64,000 bases of DNA from Rhodococcus maanshanensis NBRC 100610. Lineage in GTDB: Bacteria; Actinomycetota; Actinomycetes; Mycobacteriales; Mycobacteriaceae. Location of the stretch: contig NZ_BCXA01000008.1 of assembly GCF_001894865.1 (NCBI RefSeq), forward strand, positions 51,528 to 115,527, given 5' to 3'. Position numbers and translations under genes: made by a program. The notes below the pieces were generated by a model. That model did not search any database. It was not told where the DNA came from and was given only the letters and a program-made list of their open reading frames with translations. Below are positions 44,220 to 54,795 of this stretch, piece after piece (within the stretch, counting starts at the first letter, position 1; each line of letters opens with the position of its first letter).

Positions 44220-45649
44220 GTCCGCACTCCCCCCATTCGACGCAGCTTCCACAATCCCCTGCCGCGGCGCGGCGTGTGCTCGGGCAGCCTGCGGAAACTG
44301 GCGTTCGCCCGCTTGTAGCTCTCGAGCAGCCCGTCGGCGGTGTGCTCCCAGGAGAAGTCCTCCGCGTGCAGCGGCGCTCGGAGCGCCATCTCGGCCAGCC
44401 GACCGGGATCCGCGAGCAGCGAGTGCAGGGCATCGGCCCAGTCGTCGGTGCGATGACCTGGCACCAGCAGCCCGGTCTCGCCGGACCGCACGGCGACCCC
44501 CAGTCCCCCGACGTCCGCCGCGACGACCGGGGTCCCGCAGGCCTGCGCCTCGATCGCGACCAGCCCGAAGGACTCCGAATAGCTCGGCACCGCAACCAGA
44601 TCCGCCGCGCGGTACACCTGCGCGAGCCGCTCGGGCGGCTGCGGCGGCAGGAACGTCACCCTGGCGGTGATGCCGAGCGAGGCGGCCAGGTCGATCAGCG
44701 AATCGGGCCGGTCCAGCCCGGTGCCCGATGGCCCGCCGACGATCACGATCCGCAGCGGCAGCGCGGGCTCGCGCTCGACAAGGGCCGCCGCGGCGCGCAG
44801 CAGCACGTCCGGCGCCTTGAGCGGCTGGATCCGGCCGACGAAGGTCACGATCAGCTCGTTCGGGTTCAGCCCCAGCTCGGCGCGGGCGGCGGCCTTGTCG
44901 CCTGGCCGGTACCGGGTCAGGTCCGCGCCGGGGGCCACCACGTCGATCCGGCGGGGGTCGGCGCCGTAGATGTCGACCAGCTGCCGGGACTCGTCGGCGG
45001 TGTTGGTGATCAGCCGGTCGGCCTCGGCCACCACCTGCTGCTCGCCGATCTGGCGGGCCGCCGGTTCCGGGACGTCCCCATCCGCAAGGGCGGCGTTCTT
45101 GACCGCGGCGAGGGTGTGCGCGGTGTGCACCAGCGGGACGCCCCAGCGGTCGCGGGCCAGCCAGCCCACCTGGCCGGAGAGCCAGTAATGCGAGTGCACC
45201 AGGTCGTAGTACCCGGGCTCGTGGTGCGCCTCCTCGCGGAGCACGCCCGCGGTGAACGCGCACAGCTGGGTGGGCAGGTCGTGCTTGTCGAGGCCCTCGA
45301 AGGGGCCAGCGACGACGTTCCGGACCAGCACCCCCGGCGCGGCCTCGACCACCGGCGCGTCGGCGGAGGAGGTGGCCCTGGTGAAGATCTCCACCTCCAC
45401 GCCCCGGCGGGCGAGCTGCAGCGCGCTCTGGAGCACGTACACGTTCATGCCGCCGGCGTCACCGGTCCCCGGCTGCGCCAATGGAGAGGTGTGGACCGAG
45501 AGAACGGCCACCCTCCGCAACCGATGGTTCTGCGCTGGGGTCACGGGTCCATCTTGCCCTGTGGCGACCACGCGCGACGAAGCCGACCTGAGCACGTCGG
45601 CGGCGACCCGGCCGTCATCGGCCTCGGGCCCGCGCCCTGGCCGCGTCAC
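44216..45649 (-). CDS. mshA: D-inositol-3-phosphate glycosyltransferase MshA (mycothiol synthesis)
   Basis: 477 residues of GT-B fold, family GT4. [20 protein letters not shown] is the donor/acceptor loop; IVGGPSGTG and [14 protein letters not shown] lie in the C-terminal UDP-GlcNAc half. It makes the first mycothiol precursor, so the organism uses mycothiol. The GTG at 45649 overlaps the hydrolase stop (GTGA), which favours this long start (M. tuberculosis MshA is of similar length) over 45544. Confidence 0.93.
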   Translation of the reverse strand: MTRPGRGPEADDGRVAADVLRSASSRVVATGQDGPVTPAQNHRLRRVAVLSVHTSPLAQPGTGDAGGMNVYVLQSALQLARRGVEVEIFTRATSSADAPVVEAAPGVLVRNVVAGPFEGLDKHDLPTQLCAFTAGVLREEAHHEPGYYDLVHSHYWLSGQVGWLARDRWGVPLVHTAHTLAAVKNAALADGDVPEPAARQIGEQQVVAEADRLITNTADESRQLVDIYGADPRRIDVVAPGADLTRYRPGDKAAARAELGLNPNELIVTFVGRIQPLKAPDVLLRAAAALVEREPALPLRIVIVGGPSGTGLDRPDSLIDLAASLGITARVTFLPPQPPERLAQVYRAADLVAVPSYSESFGLVAIEAQACGTPVVAADVGGLGVAVRSGETGLLVPGHRTDDWADALHSLLADPGRLAEMALRAPLHAEDFSWEHTADGLLESYKRANASFRRLPEHTPRRGRGLWKLRRMGGVRT

Positions 45650-46479
45650 AGCCCGTCGACGAATTCGCTGACCTCGGCGACGAACCGTTTCGGGTCCTCG
45701 ACGAACGGCCCGTGGTCACAGCCGTCCCAGTACGACGCGGTGGCGGCCGGGATCAGCTCGGCCGCGTGCCGGGCGGCGGAGACGTCGACGACGGTGTCCG
45801 CGGTGCCGTGCAGGATCAGCGCGGGGACGGTCAGACCCGTGAGCAGCTCGTCGTGCCCGACCGCGCGGCCGAACAGCGCCGCACGCACCCGCGGCGGCGT
45901 CGACAGGCTGGCGCCGAACAGCGCCTGTGAGGCGACACCCTTGCCCTCGGCAGTGCCGGTGAGGGCGGTGCCGAAGCTGCCGAGCGCGCGGATCGACTCG
46001 CGCGGGTCCTCGGACATCGCGGCCGGGATGGCCGCGCGCATCGCCGATCCGACGCGGCCGCCCTTCTGCCCGGGACCGATGCTGGTGATGGCGCCGACCA
46101 GCACGATCGCGTCCACCGCGGCCTCGCCGAACTCGGCTAGGTAGTCGCAGATCACCAGGCCGCCGTAGGACCAGCCCAGCAGCACCGCGCCGGACTCGAT
46201 GCGCTCCGCGGCGAGCACCGCCTCGACGTCCGACGCCCAGATCTTCGGGTCGTCGTAGCCGGCGGCGGGCGCGCCGGAGTAGCCGTGGCCACGCAGGTCG
46301 ACGGCGATCACGCGGTACTTGGCGGAGAGCGCGTCGAGCACGCCGTCGCCCCAGCACCGCAGCGACTGCGCCCAGCCGTGCAGCAGCACCAGCGGACGGG
46401 CGGCGGCGTCACCCTCGACGCGGTAGACGATGGACGTGCCGTCGATGCTGACGGTTTCCCGGATAGCCATGCCGGCCAT
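45646..46479 (-). CDS. Alpha/beta hydrolase
   Basis: 277 residues. Nucleophile in [10 protein letters not shown], oxyanion HGWAQ, acid near [10 protein letters not shown] and His in CDHGPF. No signal peptide. Coupled to mshA. Substrate unknown. An ATG nine bases downstream is also possible. Confidence 0.85.
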   Translation of the reverse strand: MAGMAIRETVSIDGTSIVYRVEGDAAARPLVLLHGWAQSLRCWGDGVLDALSAKYRVIAVDLRGHGYSGAPAAGYDDPKIWASDVEAVLAAERIESGAVLLGWSYGGLVICDYLAEFGEAAVDAIVLVGAITSIGPGQKGGRVGSAMRAAIPAAMSEDPRESIRALGSFGTALTGTAEGKGVASQALFGASLSTPPRVRAALFGRAVGHDELLTGLTVPALILHGTADTVVDVSAARHAAELIPAATASYWDGCDHGPFVEDPKRFVAEVSEFVDGL

Positions 46480-46558
46480 TCTGCGCCCCCTGGGCGGAGT
46501 GCGACCGTCCGCCCTGGGGCGCGCCTCGCGACCACGGGAGACCGCCCTGCGTCGCAAC

Positions 46559-47899
46559 CTATTCGGGGTAGTAGGAGTCGGAGTGCGGGTCGGCGTAGTA
46601 GGGATCGTCGAAATAGGGGTCGTCCGGCGCTGCGGACGGGGGCAGGCCGCCGGGCGCGGGAACCGGGTCGGATTGCCTGGTCGGATTCGTGGGGCGCGTG
46701 CCGGCCGGTGCGCTCGGCGGGGCGGGGGTGTGCGTGGCCGACCAGGTGGGCGTGGGTCGAACCGGTTCGAGGGCGTCCGCCGGCCGTGCGTTGGCAGGCG
46801 TGGTCGGCGGCGGGGCGTCGACGGGCGCGTAGCCGACGGCGACTGCACCCGCGGCAGCGACGGCCACCGCCGCCGCGAGCAGGCAGGCTTTCCGTTTCGT
46901 GCTCGCCCGCCGAGCCGGGGTCAGCGCCGAGGCCTCGGCATCACCGCCCGGTTGTGCAGTCGTGTCCATCCCCTGGTGCAGCATCGCCGTCGGCAACGAA
47001 TGCGGTTGTGGCGGGCCGCCGATGAGCGCGGTCCTGGCAGTCCCAGGGCCGATGACCACGGTGGTCGCGGCGTTCGGGCGCGGCTCTGTGGTGAGGGCGC
47101 GTTCGGCCGCGGCAGCGAGACCCCCGGCGGTGAAGTAGCGGTCGTCGGGGCTCTTCGCCATGCCCTGGGCGATGACCTGGTCGAACCCGGCGGGCACCCC
47201 GGGCCGGACCTGGCTGGGACGCGGCGGGGCCGCGGTCAGATGCCCGGAGATCTGTTGCTCGAGACTGTCCCCCGGGTAGGGGTGTGCGCCGGTCAGGCAT
47301 TCGTGGAGCACGCAGGCCAACGCATAGACGTCGGAGCGTGCATCACCCTGCCCGGTGGTGAATCGTTCGGGGGCCATGTAGTGGAAGGTGCCAATCGTGG
47401 CCCCCGTGCTGGTCAGGCCCTTGTCCTGGGTGGAGCGGGCAATACCGAAGTCGATGAGGTAGACGAAGTCGCGGGCACTGACCAGCATGTTGGAGGGTTT
47501 GACGTCGCGGTGCACCAGGCCGGCGGCGTGCGCGGCGTCCAGTGCGGCCGCCACCTGTTCGACGACGGAGACTGCCACGACCGGGGGCATCGGCCCGTGC
47601 CGGGCCAGCAGGGTCTTCAGGTCGGTGCCCTCGATCAGGCGCATGTCGAGGTACAGCCGGCCCTCGATCTCTCCGTAGTGGTGAATGGGAACGACATGGG
47701 GCTCGCTCAGACGGGCGGCCGCGTGTGCTTCGCGGCGGAACCGCTCCCGGAACCCGGGGTCCGCGGCGGTGTGCTCGTGGAGCACTTTCAACGCCACGAT
47801 CCGGTCGGTGAGGGTGTCGTAGGCCTTGTGGACCTTCCCCATGCCGCCCTCGCCGATCAGTTCCTGCAGGCGGTACCGCCCAAACGAGGTTCCATCCAC
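46559..47899 (-). CDS. Membrane-anchored eukaryotic-type Ser/Thr protein kinase
   Basis: 446 residues. Kinase motifs: LIGEGGMGKVH, ALKVLHEH, HRDVKPSN, DFGIARS, and MAPERF, within residues 1-270. A juxtamembrane Pro/Thr linker leads to one hydrophobic helix near residues 340-360, then a Pro-rich extracellular tail ending in Tyr/Asp/Pro-rich repeats (DDPYFDDPYY). There are no PASTA repeats. The GTG at 47899 follows GGGAG. Divergent from a DUF4436-type gene, which may be a functional partner. Confidence 0.9.
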   Translation of the reverse strand: MDGTSFGRYRLQELIGEGGMGKVHKAYDTLTDRIVALKVLHEHTAADPGFRERFRREAHAAARLSEPHVVPIHHYGEIEGRLYLDMRLIEGTDLKTLLARHGPMPPVVAVSVVEQVAAALDAAHAAGLVHRDVKPSNMLVSARDFVYLIDFGIARSTQDKGLTSTGATIGTFHYMAPERFTTGQGDARSDVYALACVLHECLTGAHPYPGDSLEQQISGHLTAAPPRPSQVRPGVPAGFDQVIAQGMAKSPDDRYFTAGGLAAAAERALTTEPRPNAATTVVIGPGTARTALIGGPPQPHSLPTAMLHQGMDTTAQPGGDAEASALTPARRASTKRKACLLAAAVAVAAAGAVAVGYAPVDAPPPTTPANARPADALEPVRPTPTWSATHTPAPPSAPAGTRPTNPTRQSDPVPAPGGLPPSAAPDDPYFDDPYYADPHSDSYYPE

Positions 47900-48006
47900 G
47901 TACTTTCTCCCTCTTGACGAGCGCACCCGACAGCCGTCGTGTGCCACCTGTGCAGGCAACCGCCGGTGATCCACCGAGGGGTGGCCACCAGAGCCGAACG
48001 TCAAAC

Positions 48007-48027
48007 CTGACTGAATTTTCAGTTCAG
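48007..48027. promoter_or_regulatory. Inverted-repeat site in the kinase/DUF4436 divergent promoter
   Basis: CTGACTGAA-tt-TTCAGTTCAG: two nested CTGA/TCAG pairs around a two-base centre. It lies 107 bases above the kinase start and 86 above the divergent gene. The binding factor is not identifiable. Confidence 0.4.
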
Positions 48028-48113
48028 ACCGGAGCGTAGCAGCCGATCGGAGCCGTCGCCCCTCGCTACGGTGTGAGGATGTCCGGGTGGACGAGGTTCC
48101 GAAGAAGGTGAAC

Positions 48114-48977
48114 ATGCCGACAAAGCCACGGCCCTCGGGTCGCAGACGTCTGTTGGTCCCGGCAGCGGCCGCTGCAGCGGCGGCCGCGGTTGGCGCGGGA
48201 ATCTGGCTGCAGATCGGCGAACGCCAAGACTTGGACGCCGTCCATGTCTCCGGAGCATCCGAACCCGTCGACAGGGTCGACATCGAGGCGTCGGTGCAGC
48301 GGGTGGACGCGGCAGCACGAGAACTCACACTGCGAATCCTCGTCACTCCACGTGGCGCGCTCAGCGACGACGGCGGACTCAGCCCGAACGAGGACCTCAC
48401 ACTCCTGACCTCACCAGATATCCAGCAAGACTTGACATTTCGGGCAGACACACGAATCTCGACGGTCGACGTCCCAGTCGCGCTGTCCGGCGGCTCCATC
48501 ACCGACTACCCCTTCGACAGCTATCTGACCGACATCGAGTTCGCCGCGCGGCAGGGCGATCACCCGGTCCCGGTCACCGCGACGCTGTCGAACCGGGATG
48601 CCCTGTTCCATCCCACTGTCGAGATCGCCGACACGACCGATACCGCCGCCTTCGAGGTCAGCGTCAGCCGCTCGAACGGCGTCTTGATCTACGCGATCTT
48701 CATGATGGCCGCCATGTGGGCGCTCGCGATCGCCGTCGTGATCGGTACCCGGTTCCTGACCTCCCGGAGACTTGGCCTGGTCTGGCCTGCCCTCGGCTGG
48801 ATGGCCGCGACGCTGTTCGCCCTCGCCGCCTTCCGCAACACCGCACCCGGAGCCCCGCCCATCGGGTCGTTGCTGGATTACACCGCCTTCCTGTGGACCG
48901 AGGCGATCATCGCGTTCTGCGTTATCACCACCGTCATCGCGGGAGCACGAGCAGAACCACCCACAAATGACTCCTGA
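48114..48977 (+). CDS. DUF4436-family membrane protein
   Basis: 287 residues. One N-terminal hydrophobic anchor, a long extracytoplasmic beta-rich domain (about 40-185), then three more hydrophobic helices. DYPFDSYLTDIEF is the kind of conserved segment seen in DUF4436. The ATG at 48114 follows GAAGAAGG. Function unknown. Confidence 0.75.
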   Translation: MPTKPRPSGRRRLLVPAAAAAAAAAVGAGIWLQIGERQDLDAVHVSGASEPVDRVDIEASVQRVDAAARELTLRILVTPRGALSDDGGLSPNEDLTLLTSPDIQQDLTFRADTRISTVDVPVALSGGSITDYPFDSYLTDIEFAARQGDHPVPVTATLSNRDALFHPTVEIADTTDTAAFEVSVSRSNGVLIYAIFMMAAMWALAIAVVIGTRFLTSRRLGLVWPALGWMAATLFALAAFRNTAPGAPPIGSLLDYTAFLWTEAIIAFCVITTVIAGARAEPPTNDS

Positions 48978-49101
48978 TCCCCGATCTCGCCGCACCCGGC
49001 TCAAGCGGCGGACTCGGCATCCACTGCACCACCCAGCAGGAACCCGAGGCTTAAGGGCACGGCCGGGGTCGCACAGGCGCGAAACGCACTACCGTGGGTG
49101 C

Positions 49102-49962
49102 ATGTGCCGCTTGTTCGGGATGACCAGCGCACCGTCACGGGTCAGGGCCACGTTCTGGCTGCTCGACGCCGCGGACAGCCTGGCCGTGCAGAGCCGACGC
49201 GATCCCGACGGCACCGGCCTCGGCACCTTCACCGCCGACGGCGAACCGCTCGTGGAGAAGCAACCGCTGCCTGCGTACGCGGATGCGAGCTTCGCGACGG
49301 AGGCAAGGGAACGCGAATCCGCGACCTTCGTCGCCCACATCCGGCACGCCTCCACCGGCGGACTCGAGATGGTCAACACCCACCCGTTCAGCCTGAGCGG
49401 GCGCATCTTCGCACACAACGGGGTGATCGAGGACCTGCCCCGGTTGGAGGAGGAACTCGGGCCGTACCGATCGGGGGTCGCGGGCGACACCGACTCCGAG
49501 CGCTTCTTCGCGCTGATCACCAAGCACATCGACGGCCACGGCGGCGATGTCACCGCGGGCATCACTGAGGCCGCCCGCTGGGTCGCCGAGCACCTGCCGA
49601 TCTTCGCGATCAACATCGTGCTGACCACCCCGACGGAGCTGTGGGCGCTGCGCTACCCCGACACCCACCAGCTCATGGTGCTCGACCGCGCGCCGGACAC
49701 CGGCAGGCACCTCGAACACGCCAGCCCGGCGGGCACCGTCCGGGTCCGGTCGGGCGAACTGGCCTCGGCGCCCGCGGTCGTGGTGGCCAGCGAGCGGATG
49801 GACGAGAACCCCGCGTGGCGGTCGCTCGCGTCCGGCGAACTGCTGCACGTCGACGCGGAGCTCGACATCGACACCGCCGTCATCCTCGACCGCCCGCCCG
49901 CGCATCCGCTCACGCTGGCCGACCTCGGCGCCACGGCGGCCGCGTCGCAGGCGAGCCGCTGA
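49102..49962 (+). CDS. Class II glutamine amidotransferase (YafJ-type)
   Basis: 286 residues. Cys2 after the initiator Met is the Ntn-hydrolase nucleophile (MCRLFGM). HIRHASTGG, NTHPFSL and FAHNGVIED are the glutaminase signatures. Releases ammonia from glutamine or a gamma-glutamyl compound. Unlinked to egt-type genes. Target unknown. Confidence 0.85.
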   Translation: MCRLFGMTSAPSRVRATFWLLDAADSLAVQSRRDPDGTGLGTFTADGEPLVEKQPLPAYADASFATEARERESATFVAHIRHASTGGLEMVNTHPFSLSGRIFAHNGVIEDLPRLEEELGPYRSGVAGDTDSERFFALITKHIDGHGGDVTAGITEAARWVAEHLPIFAINIVLTTPTELWALRYPDTHQLMVLDRAPDTGRHLEHASPAGTVRVRSGELASAPAVVVASERMDENPAWRSLASGELLHVDAELDIDTAVILDRPPAHPLTLADLGATAAASQASR

Positions 49963-49969
49963 CCGGACC

Positions 49970-50632
49970 TCAGTCCAGCGCGGCGGCGATCTCCGCCGCG
50001 GTGGCGTGCACCGCGCCGATCCGACCGGCCTCCTCGAGGTGCCGGTCGTCGACCCCCGAGATCGCGTCCGCCGCGATGAGCACCCGCAGGTCCCGCTCGC
50101 TCGCGTCGACGATGGTGGCGCGCGGGCAGTTCGGATAGTTGCAGCCCGCCACCACCACGGTGTCGACGCCGCGCTCGCGCAGGTGCGACTCGAGATCGGT
50201 CCGGTGGAACGCGCTCCACCGCGGCTTGAACAGCACGACCTCGGTCGGCGAGACCTGCTGCAGACCGCCGCGCAGGAGCAGGTCCGGGTCGAGGTCCGCG
50301 ACGCCGAACTCGGGGACGATCTGCGATCCCGCGGTGCCCGGGCTCGCCATCCGCGCGCCAGCCGCGATGGCCGACCGCCGGACGAGGTCGACATCGTCGC
50401 CCGCGTAGAGCCGGACGATGTGCACGATCGGGCGCGACGCGGACCGATAGGCCTCGAGCAACCGCGCGATCGCGGGCAGCACCTGCGTGGTGCCGGCGAT
50501 CGGGCTCGATCCGCCGTCGACGAAGTCGCGCTGGGTATCGACCACGAGGAGGGCGGAGGTGGCCAGGTGCGGGGCGATCCAGGGGTCGAGACGCTCCTCG
50601 AGTGTGCTCACCCAGTCACCATATCGACCCAT
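49970..50632 (-). CDS. Isochorismatase-family cysteine hydrolase
   Basis: 220 residues. Catalytic Asp in VVDTQRDFVD, Lys in FKPRWSAF and Cys in CNYPNCPRAT. A cytosolic hydrolase of small amides or enol ethers; substrate unknown. It converges on the amidotransferase gene. A second start is possible at 50611. Confidence 0.82.
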   Translation of the reverse strand: MGRYGDWVSTLEERLDPWIAPHLATSALLVVDTQRDFVDGGSSPIAGTTQVLPAIARLLEAYRSASRPIVHIVRLYAGDDVDLVRRSAIAAGARMASPGTAGSQIVPEFGVADLDPDLLLRGGLQQVSPTEVVLFKPRWSAFHRTDLESHLRERGVDTVVVAGCNYPNCPRATIVDASERDLRVLIAADAISGVDDRHLEEAGRIGAVHATAAEIAAALD

Positions 50633-50663
50633 GGGCGGGGCACGGCGGGTCTAGCATCGATTC

Positions 50664-51065
50664 ATGGAGCTTGACGAGCTGCTGGCGACCATGCCGTTCG
50701 CGGTGAAGTCGGGAATCGAGCTGGTCTCCGCGACCCCAGGGGAGGTCGTCGGCCGGCTGGCGTGGAGCGAGGACCTCACCACCGCGGACCACATCATGCA
50801 CGGCGGGGCGCTGACCACCCTCGCGGACAGCGTCGGCGCCGTGTCCGCGTTCCTCAACATCCCCTCGGGTGCCGCGCGGGTGACGACGGCCTCGAACGCG
50901 GTGTACGCGCGACAGGTTCGCCGCGGTGTCGTCACCGCTGCCGCCCGTCCGTTGCACGTCGGCCGCAAGACGATCCTGGTCTCGATCGACCTCACCGACG
51001 ACGACGGCAGACTCGTCTCACAGGTCACCCAGTCGCACGCCGTCGTCGGCGACGCCGGCTTCTGA
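50664..51065 (+). CDS. PaaI-type hot-dog thioesterase
   Basis: 133 residues in one hot-dog fold: MHGGALTTLADSV with the catalytic region, then VYARQVRRG. Likely hydrolyses a phenylacetyl- or other aryl/acyl-CoA. Divergent from the isochorismatase-like gene and convergent on ahpF. Confidence 0.82.
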   Translation: MELDELLATMPFAVKSGIELVSATPGEVVGRLAWSEDLTTADHIMHGGALTTLADSVGAVSAFLNIPSGAARVTTASNAVYARQVRRGVVTAAARPLHVGRKTILVSIDLTDDDGRLVSQVTQSHAVVGDAGF

Positions 51066-51147
51066 GCCGGCACCGCCGAGCGGGCACAAACGACGTCGGC
51101 GCCGACCCGGGCACACCGAGTCGACGCCGATGCCGAGGCCGTTACCG

Positions 51148-52746
51148 TTACGAGACGGGCACCTCGACCGGCGACCCCGCATCGGAGGGGGCGCTGGTAC
51201 GGATGAGGTGGTCGAACGCGCCGAGCGCTGCGGTCGCGCCCGCTCCGGCGGCGACGATGATCTGCTTGTACGGAGCGGTCGTGCAGTCGCCCGCCGCGAA
51301 CACGCCTGGGACGGACGTCCGCCCGTGGTCGTCTACGACGATCTCGCCGCGCGGGGTCAGATCGACCGTGCCGGAGAGCCATTCCGTGTTGGGGAGCAGC
51401 CCGATCTGCACGAAGACGCCGTCCAGGTCGACGGTGTGCGACGCGTCGGTCGTGCGGTCCGTGTAGGCCAGGCCGGTGACCTTGGCGCCGTCGCCGCGGA
51501 CCTCGGTCGTCAGGGTGCTGAGCAGGATGTCGACGTTGGGCAGGCTGCGGAGCTTGCGCTGCAGGACATCGTCGGCGCGCAGCTGCGAGTCGAACTCGAC
51601 CAGGGTGACGTGCGCGACGATGCCCGCGAGGTCGATCGCCGCCTCGACGCCGGAGTTGCCGCCGCCGATCACGGCGACGCGCTTGCCCTTGAAGAGCGGT
51701 CCGTCGCAGTGCGGGCAGTAGGTGACGCCCTTGTTGCGGTACTCGTCCTCGCCGGGCACGTTCATCGCCCGCCAGCGGGCGCCGGTGGACAGGATCACGG
51801 ACTTCGACAGGAGTCGGGCGCCGGACGCGAGCTCGACCTCGACGAGGCCGCCCTCGACCTCCGCGGGGGTCAGCTTCGCGGCGTTCTGCACGTTCATGAT
51901 GTCGACGTCGTACTGCCGGACGTGGTTCTCCAGCTCGGCGGCGAACTTCGGCCCCTCGGTGTAGGGCACCGAGGCGAAGTTCTCGATGCCCATGGTGTCG
52001 AGCACCTGGCCACCGAACCGCTCGGACACGACTCCGGTGCGAATCCCCTTCCGCGCGGCGTAGATTGCCGCGGTGGCGCCTGCGGGCCCGCCGCCGACGA
52101 CCAGCACATCGAACGGATCCTTCTCGGAGATGGCCGCGGCGGTGCGGTCGGCCGATCCGTCGTCGAGCTGACCGACGATCTGCTCGAGGGTCATGCGGCC
52201 CGAGCCGAACGGTTCGCCGTTGAGGAACACCGTCGGGACCGCCATGACCTGGCGGTTGTCGATCTCGTCCTGGAAGAGGGCGCCGTCGATCGCGATGTGC
52301 TTGATGCGGGAGTTCAGCACGCACATCAGGTTCAGTGCCTGCACGACGTCGGGGCAGTTCTGGCAGGAGAGGGAGAAGTACGTCTCGAAGTAGAAGTCGC
52401 CCTCGAGGTCACGCACCTGGGCGAGCAGGTCCGCGGACTCCTTGGAGGGGTGGCCGCCGACCTGCAGCAACGCGAGGACGAGCGACGAGAACTCATGTCC
52501 GAGAGGGATACCGGCGAACTGCACCTCGATGTCGGTGCCGACGCGGCGGATCACGAAGGACGGCCGACGCGGGTCGTCGCCGGTACGGGAGTGGCTGACC
52601 AGGTCCGACATGCCGGCGATCTCGTCGAGGAGTGCGCCGAGTTCCGCGGACTTCGGGCCGTCGTCGAGGGTGGACACCAGCTCGATCGGCTGGATCACCT
52701 TCTCGAGCAGCGTCTTCAACTGGTTTGCGAGGGAGGCTTCGAGCAT
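51148..52746 (-). CDS. ahpF: Alkyl hydroperoxide reductase subunit F
   Basis: 532 residues. The N-terminal double thioredoxin fold has CQNCPDV; FAD motifs [10 protein letters not shown] and the redox CPHCDGP follow in the TrxR-like half. Reduces AhpC with NADH. It lies 159 bases after ahpC, separated by a strong hairpin. Confidence 0.95.
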   Translation of the reverse strand: MLEASLANQLKTLLEKVIQPIELVSTLDDGPKSAELGALLDEIAGMSDLVSHSRTGDDPRRPSFVIRRVGTDIEVQFAGIPLGHEFSSLVLALLQVGGHPSKESADLLAQVRDLEGDFYFETYFSLSCQNCPDVVQALNLMCVLNSRIKHIAIDGALFQDEIDNRQVMAVPTVFLNGEPFGSGRMTLEQIVGQLDDGSADRTAAAISEKDPFDVLVVGGGPAGATAAIYAARKGIRTGVVSERFGGQVLDTMGIENFASVPYTEGPKFAAELENHVRQYDVDIMNVQNAAKLTPAEVEGGLVEVELASGARLLSKSVILSTGARWRAMNVPGEDEYRNKGVTYCPHCDGPLFKGKRVAVIGGGNSGVEAAIDLAGIVAHVTLVEFDSQLRADDVLQRKLRSLPNVDILLSTLTTEVRGDGAKVTGLAYTDRTTDASHTVDLDGVFVQIGLLPNTEWLSGTVDLTPRGEIVVDDHGRTSVPGVFAAGDCTTAPYKQIIVAAGAGATAALGAFDHLIRTSAPSDAGSPVEVPVS

Positions 52747-52851
52747 GAGGGTCTACTCCGAAAGTTGGCAGAACAGTGACCGGAAGAAACGGGAGTCGGC
52801 GAACTTCTCAGCTCGAGCCGAGGCGCGGGTGAGCCGCACGAGGGGACGGTG

Positions 52852-52885
52852 CCGGTGGCACGGGGCGTGAGCACCGTGCCACCGG
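52852..52885 (-). terminator. Hairpin between ahpC and ahpF
   Basis: Perfect 12-base arms (ccggtggcacgg and complement) with a ten-base loop, about 20 bases after the ahpC stop. It could partly end transcription and keep ahpF lower than ahpC. Confidence 0.65.
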
Positions 52886-52905
52886 TGCGGACAACCGTCG
52901 ACGAA

Positions 52906-53469
52906 TCAGATCTTGCCGACGAGCTCCAGCGACGGGGCGAGGGTGTCGTCGCCCTCTTCCCACTTCGCCGGGCAGACCTCGCCCGGGTGCGACCGGACGT
53001 ACTGGGCGGCCTTGACCTTGCGGACGAGCTCGGAGGCGTTGCGGCCGATGCCCTCGGCGGTGACCTCGGTGAACTGGATGACGCCGTCCGGGTCGACCAG
53101 GAAGGTGCCGCGGTCGGCCAGGCCCTGGTTCTCGCGGAGCACCTCGAAGTCGGTGCTGATCTGCAGGGTCGGGTCGCCGATCATCGCGTACCGGATCTTG
53201 CCGATGGTGTCGGACGAGGCGTGCCACGCCTTGTGGGTGAAGTGGGTGTCCGTGGAGACCGAGAAGACCTCGACGCCCAGGCGCTGGAGCTCCTCGTAGT
53301 GATCCGCGAGGTCACCGAGCTCGGTCGGGCAGACGAAGGTGAAGTCGGCCGGGTAGAAGTAGAAGACGGCCCACTTGCCCTTGATGTCCTCGTCGGAAAC
53401 GCTAACGAAGGCACCATCTTTGAACGCCTCGGCGGAGAAGGGCTTGATCTTCTTGTTGATCAGCGACAT
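52906..53469 (-). CDS. ahpC: Alkyl hydroperoxide reductase subunit C (peroxiredoxin)
   Basis: 187 residues, the enterobacterial-type length. Peroxidatic Cys in DFTFVCPTE and resolving Cys in [19 protein letters not shown] is the standard start. Destroys hydroperoxides in the cytosol. Starts at the ATG at 53469; a longer frame to 53562 reads through the promoter. Confidence 0.95.
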   Translation of the reverse strand: MSLINKKIKPFSAEAFKDGAFVSVSDEDIKGKWAVFYFYPADFTFVCPTELGDLADHYEELQRLGVEVFSVSTDTHFTHKAWHASSDTIGKIRYAMIGDPTLQISTDFEVLRENQGLADRGTFLVDPDGVIQFTEVTAEGIGRNASELVRKVKAAQYVRSHPGEVCPAKWEEGDDTLAPSLELVGKI

Positions 53470-53504
53470 GCATAGCCTCATTCGTGAACGGTGTGTTGGT
53501 ATGT

Positions 53505-53575
53505 CCGTTTTCGACACTATCGACCGCCGATTGATCAGACCAATCAAAGATAGTTTGAACATTGATAGTGGACGG
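53505..53575 (-). promoter_or_regulatory. ahpC upstream region with OxyR-like half-sites
   Basis: AT-rich stretch with several CTATC/GATAG and GATTG/CAATC elements, including GATTG-N7-CAATC at 53529-53545. They recall OxyR half-sites but their spacing is irregular. The only LysR gene in the window is 4.6 kb away. Confidence 0.35.
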
Positions 53576-53718
53576 CTATAAGGGCTGGATTCCGCTTCCT
53601 AGAGCGCGAGTCTGCACCGAAATGTGAGCGATACCACAGCCACTGGTCGTGCCGGCGGTGGAGCGGCCCCTGTCGCAACCCGCCCACCGATCGGGTCGGC
53701 CCCGGCTACCGTTGAGCG

Positions 53719-54759
53719 ATGTCGCGCTTGCTCGACGCCTACCGCCGCACCGGGGCCGACCTGCCGTTCGGCGATCCCCTGGCCGCGCACGGCGTCGCCA
53801 TGGAGGGCTACTTCTGGCGGTTCACCCTGCCCGAGTCGGGCCGGGTCGTGATCGCACTGTGCGGGGTCAACCGGGCCGCAGACGGCGGCTGGGCCACCCT
53901 GGGCCTGGCCGCGCATCCGGGCGGCTTCCTGCGGACCACCGCACATCCGGTCGCGGCCGCTGACCCGCACCGGCTCGGTGCCGTCGCCGGGGAGGCGTTC
54001 CGCGGCGAGCCGGGTCGCCTGCGGGTGGACCTCGGTCCCGACGCCGGGCTCGACGTGCGGATCACCGATCCGAAGCCCTGGCCACGCCGGATCCTCGGCG
54101 GTTCGAGTGTCTTCCAGACGATCCCGGCGCTCAACCAGTACTGGCACCCGTGGCTGCTCGGCGGACGCGCCGAGGGAACCGCCATGCTCGGGGACGAGGA
54201 ATGGGACCTCACCGGAGCCCAGGTGTACGCCGAGAAGAACTGGGGCCGAGGCGGATTCCCCGACTCCTGGTGGTGGGGCCAGGCGCAGGGCTTCGCGGAA
54301 CCACAGGTGTGCGTCGCCTTCGCTGGCGGCCAGGTCAGCGCCGGACCGCTGCGCACCGAGGTGACCGCTGTCGTGGTCCTGCTGCCGGACGGACGGTTGC
54401 TCCGGCTCGGCGACCCGGTGATCTCCCCGGTGCGGGCGCAGGTCACCGACGAGCACTGGACGCTCCGCGGCCGGAGCCCTCGCTGGAGCGTGCACATCGA
54501 GGGCCACGGCGCGATCGGCGACGCGCACGTCCTCCCGGTTCCGCTGCCCGCCGAGCGGCGAAACGTCCCCGGTGCACTGGAACACCTGGGCGCGCGGATG
54601 TCGGTGACGGTCCGCCGGGGACACCGGACGGTCTGGTCCGGCGAGTCGACCGTGGCGGCGCTGGAACACGGCGGGCTGGCCCGCGCCAGGACCGAGGCGG
54701 CCCGGAGGGGAGCACGACCGGATGCGACCGACGCCCCACCCCTTCCCGGCAGCTTCTAG
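53719..54759 (+). CDS. Tocopherol cyclase-like protein
   Basis: 346 residues. AEKNWGRGGFPDSWWWGQA is the family hallmark of plant/cyanobacterial tocopherol cyclase-like proteins. No signal peptide or membrane helix. Actinobacteria do not usually make tocopherol, so the real substrate is unknown. It ends in a conspicuous hairpin. Confidence 0.8.
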   Translation: MSRLLDAYRRTGADLPFGDPLAAHGVAMEGYFWRFTLPESGRVVIALCGVNRAADGGWATLGLAAHPGGFLRTTAHPVAAADPHRLGAVAGEAFRGEPGRLRVDLGPDAGLDVRITDPKPWPRRILGGSSVFQTIPALNQYWHPWLLGGRAEGTAMLGDEEWDLTGAQVYAEKNWGRGGFPDSWWWGQAQGFAEPQVCVAFAGGQVSAGPLRTEVTAVVVLLPDGRLLRLGDPVISPVRAQVTDEHWTLRGRSPRWSVHIEGHGAIGDAHVLPVPLPAERRNVPGALEHLGARMSVTVRRGHRTVWSGESTVAALEHGGLARARTEAARRGARPDATDAPPLPGSF

Positions 54760-54763
54760 CGCT

Positions 54764-54795
54764 CGTCGCAACACCCGGAATTGGGAGTTGCGACG
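54764..54795 (+). terminator. Terminator of the tocopherol cyclase-like gene
   Basis: Nine-base arms cgtcgcaac/gttgcgacg plus an inner ccc/ggg pair around ggaatt, directly after the stop. Confidence 0.7.
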
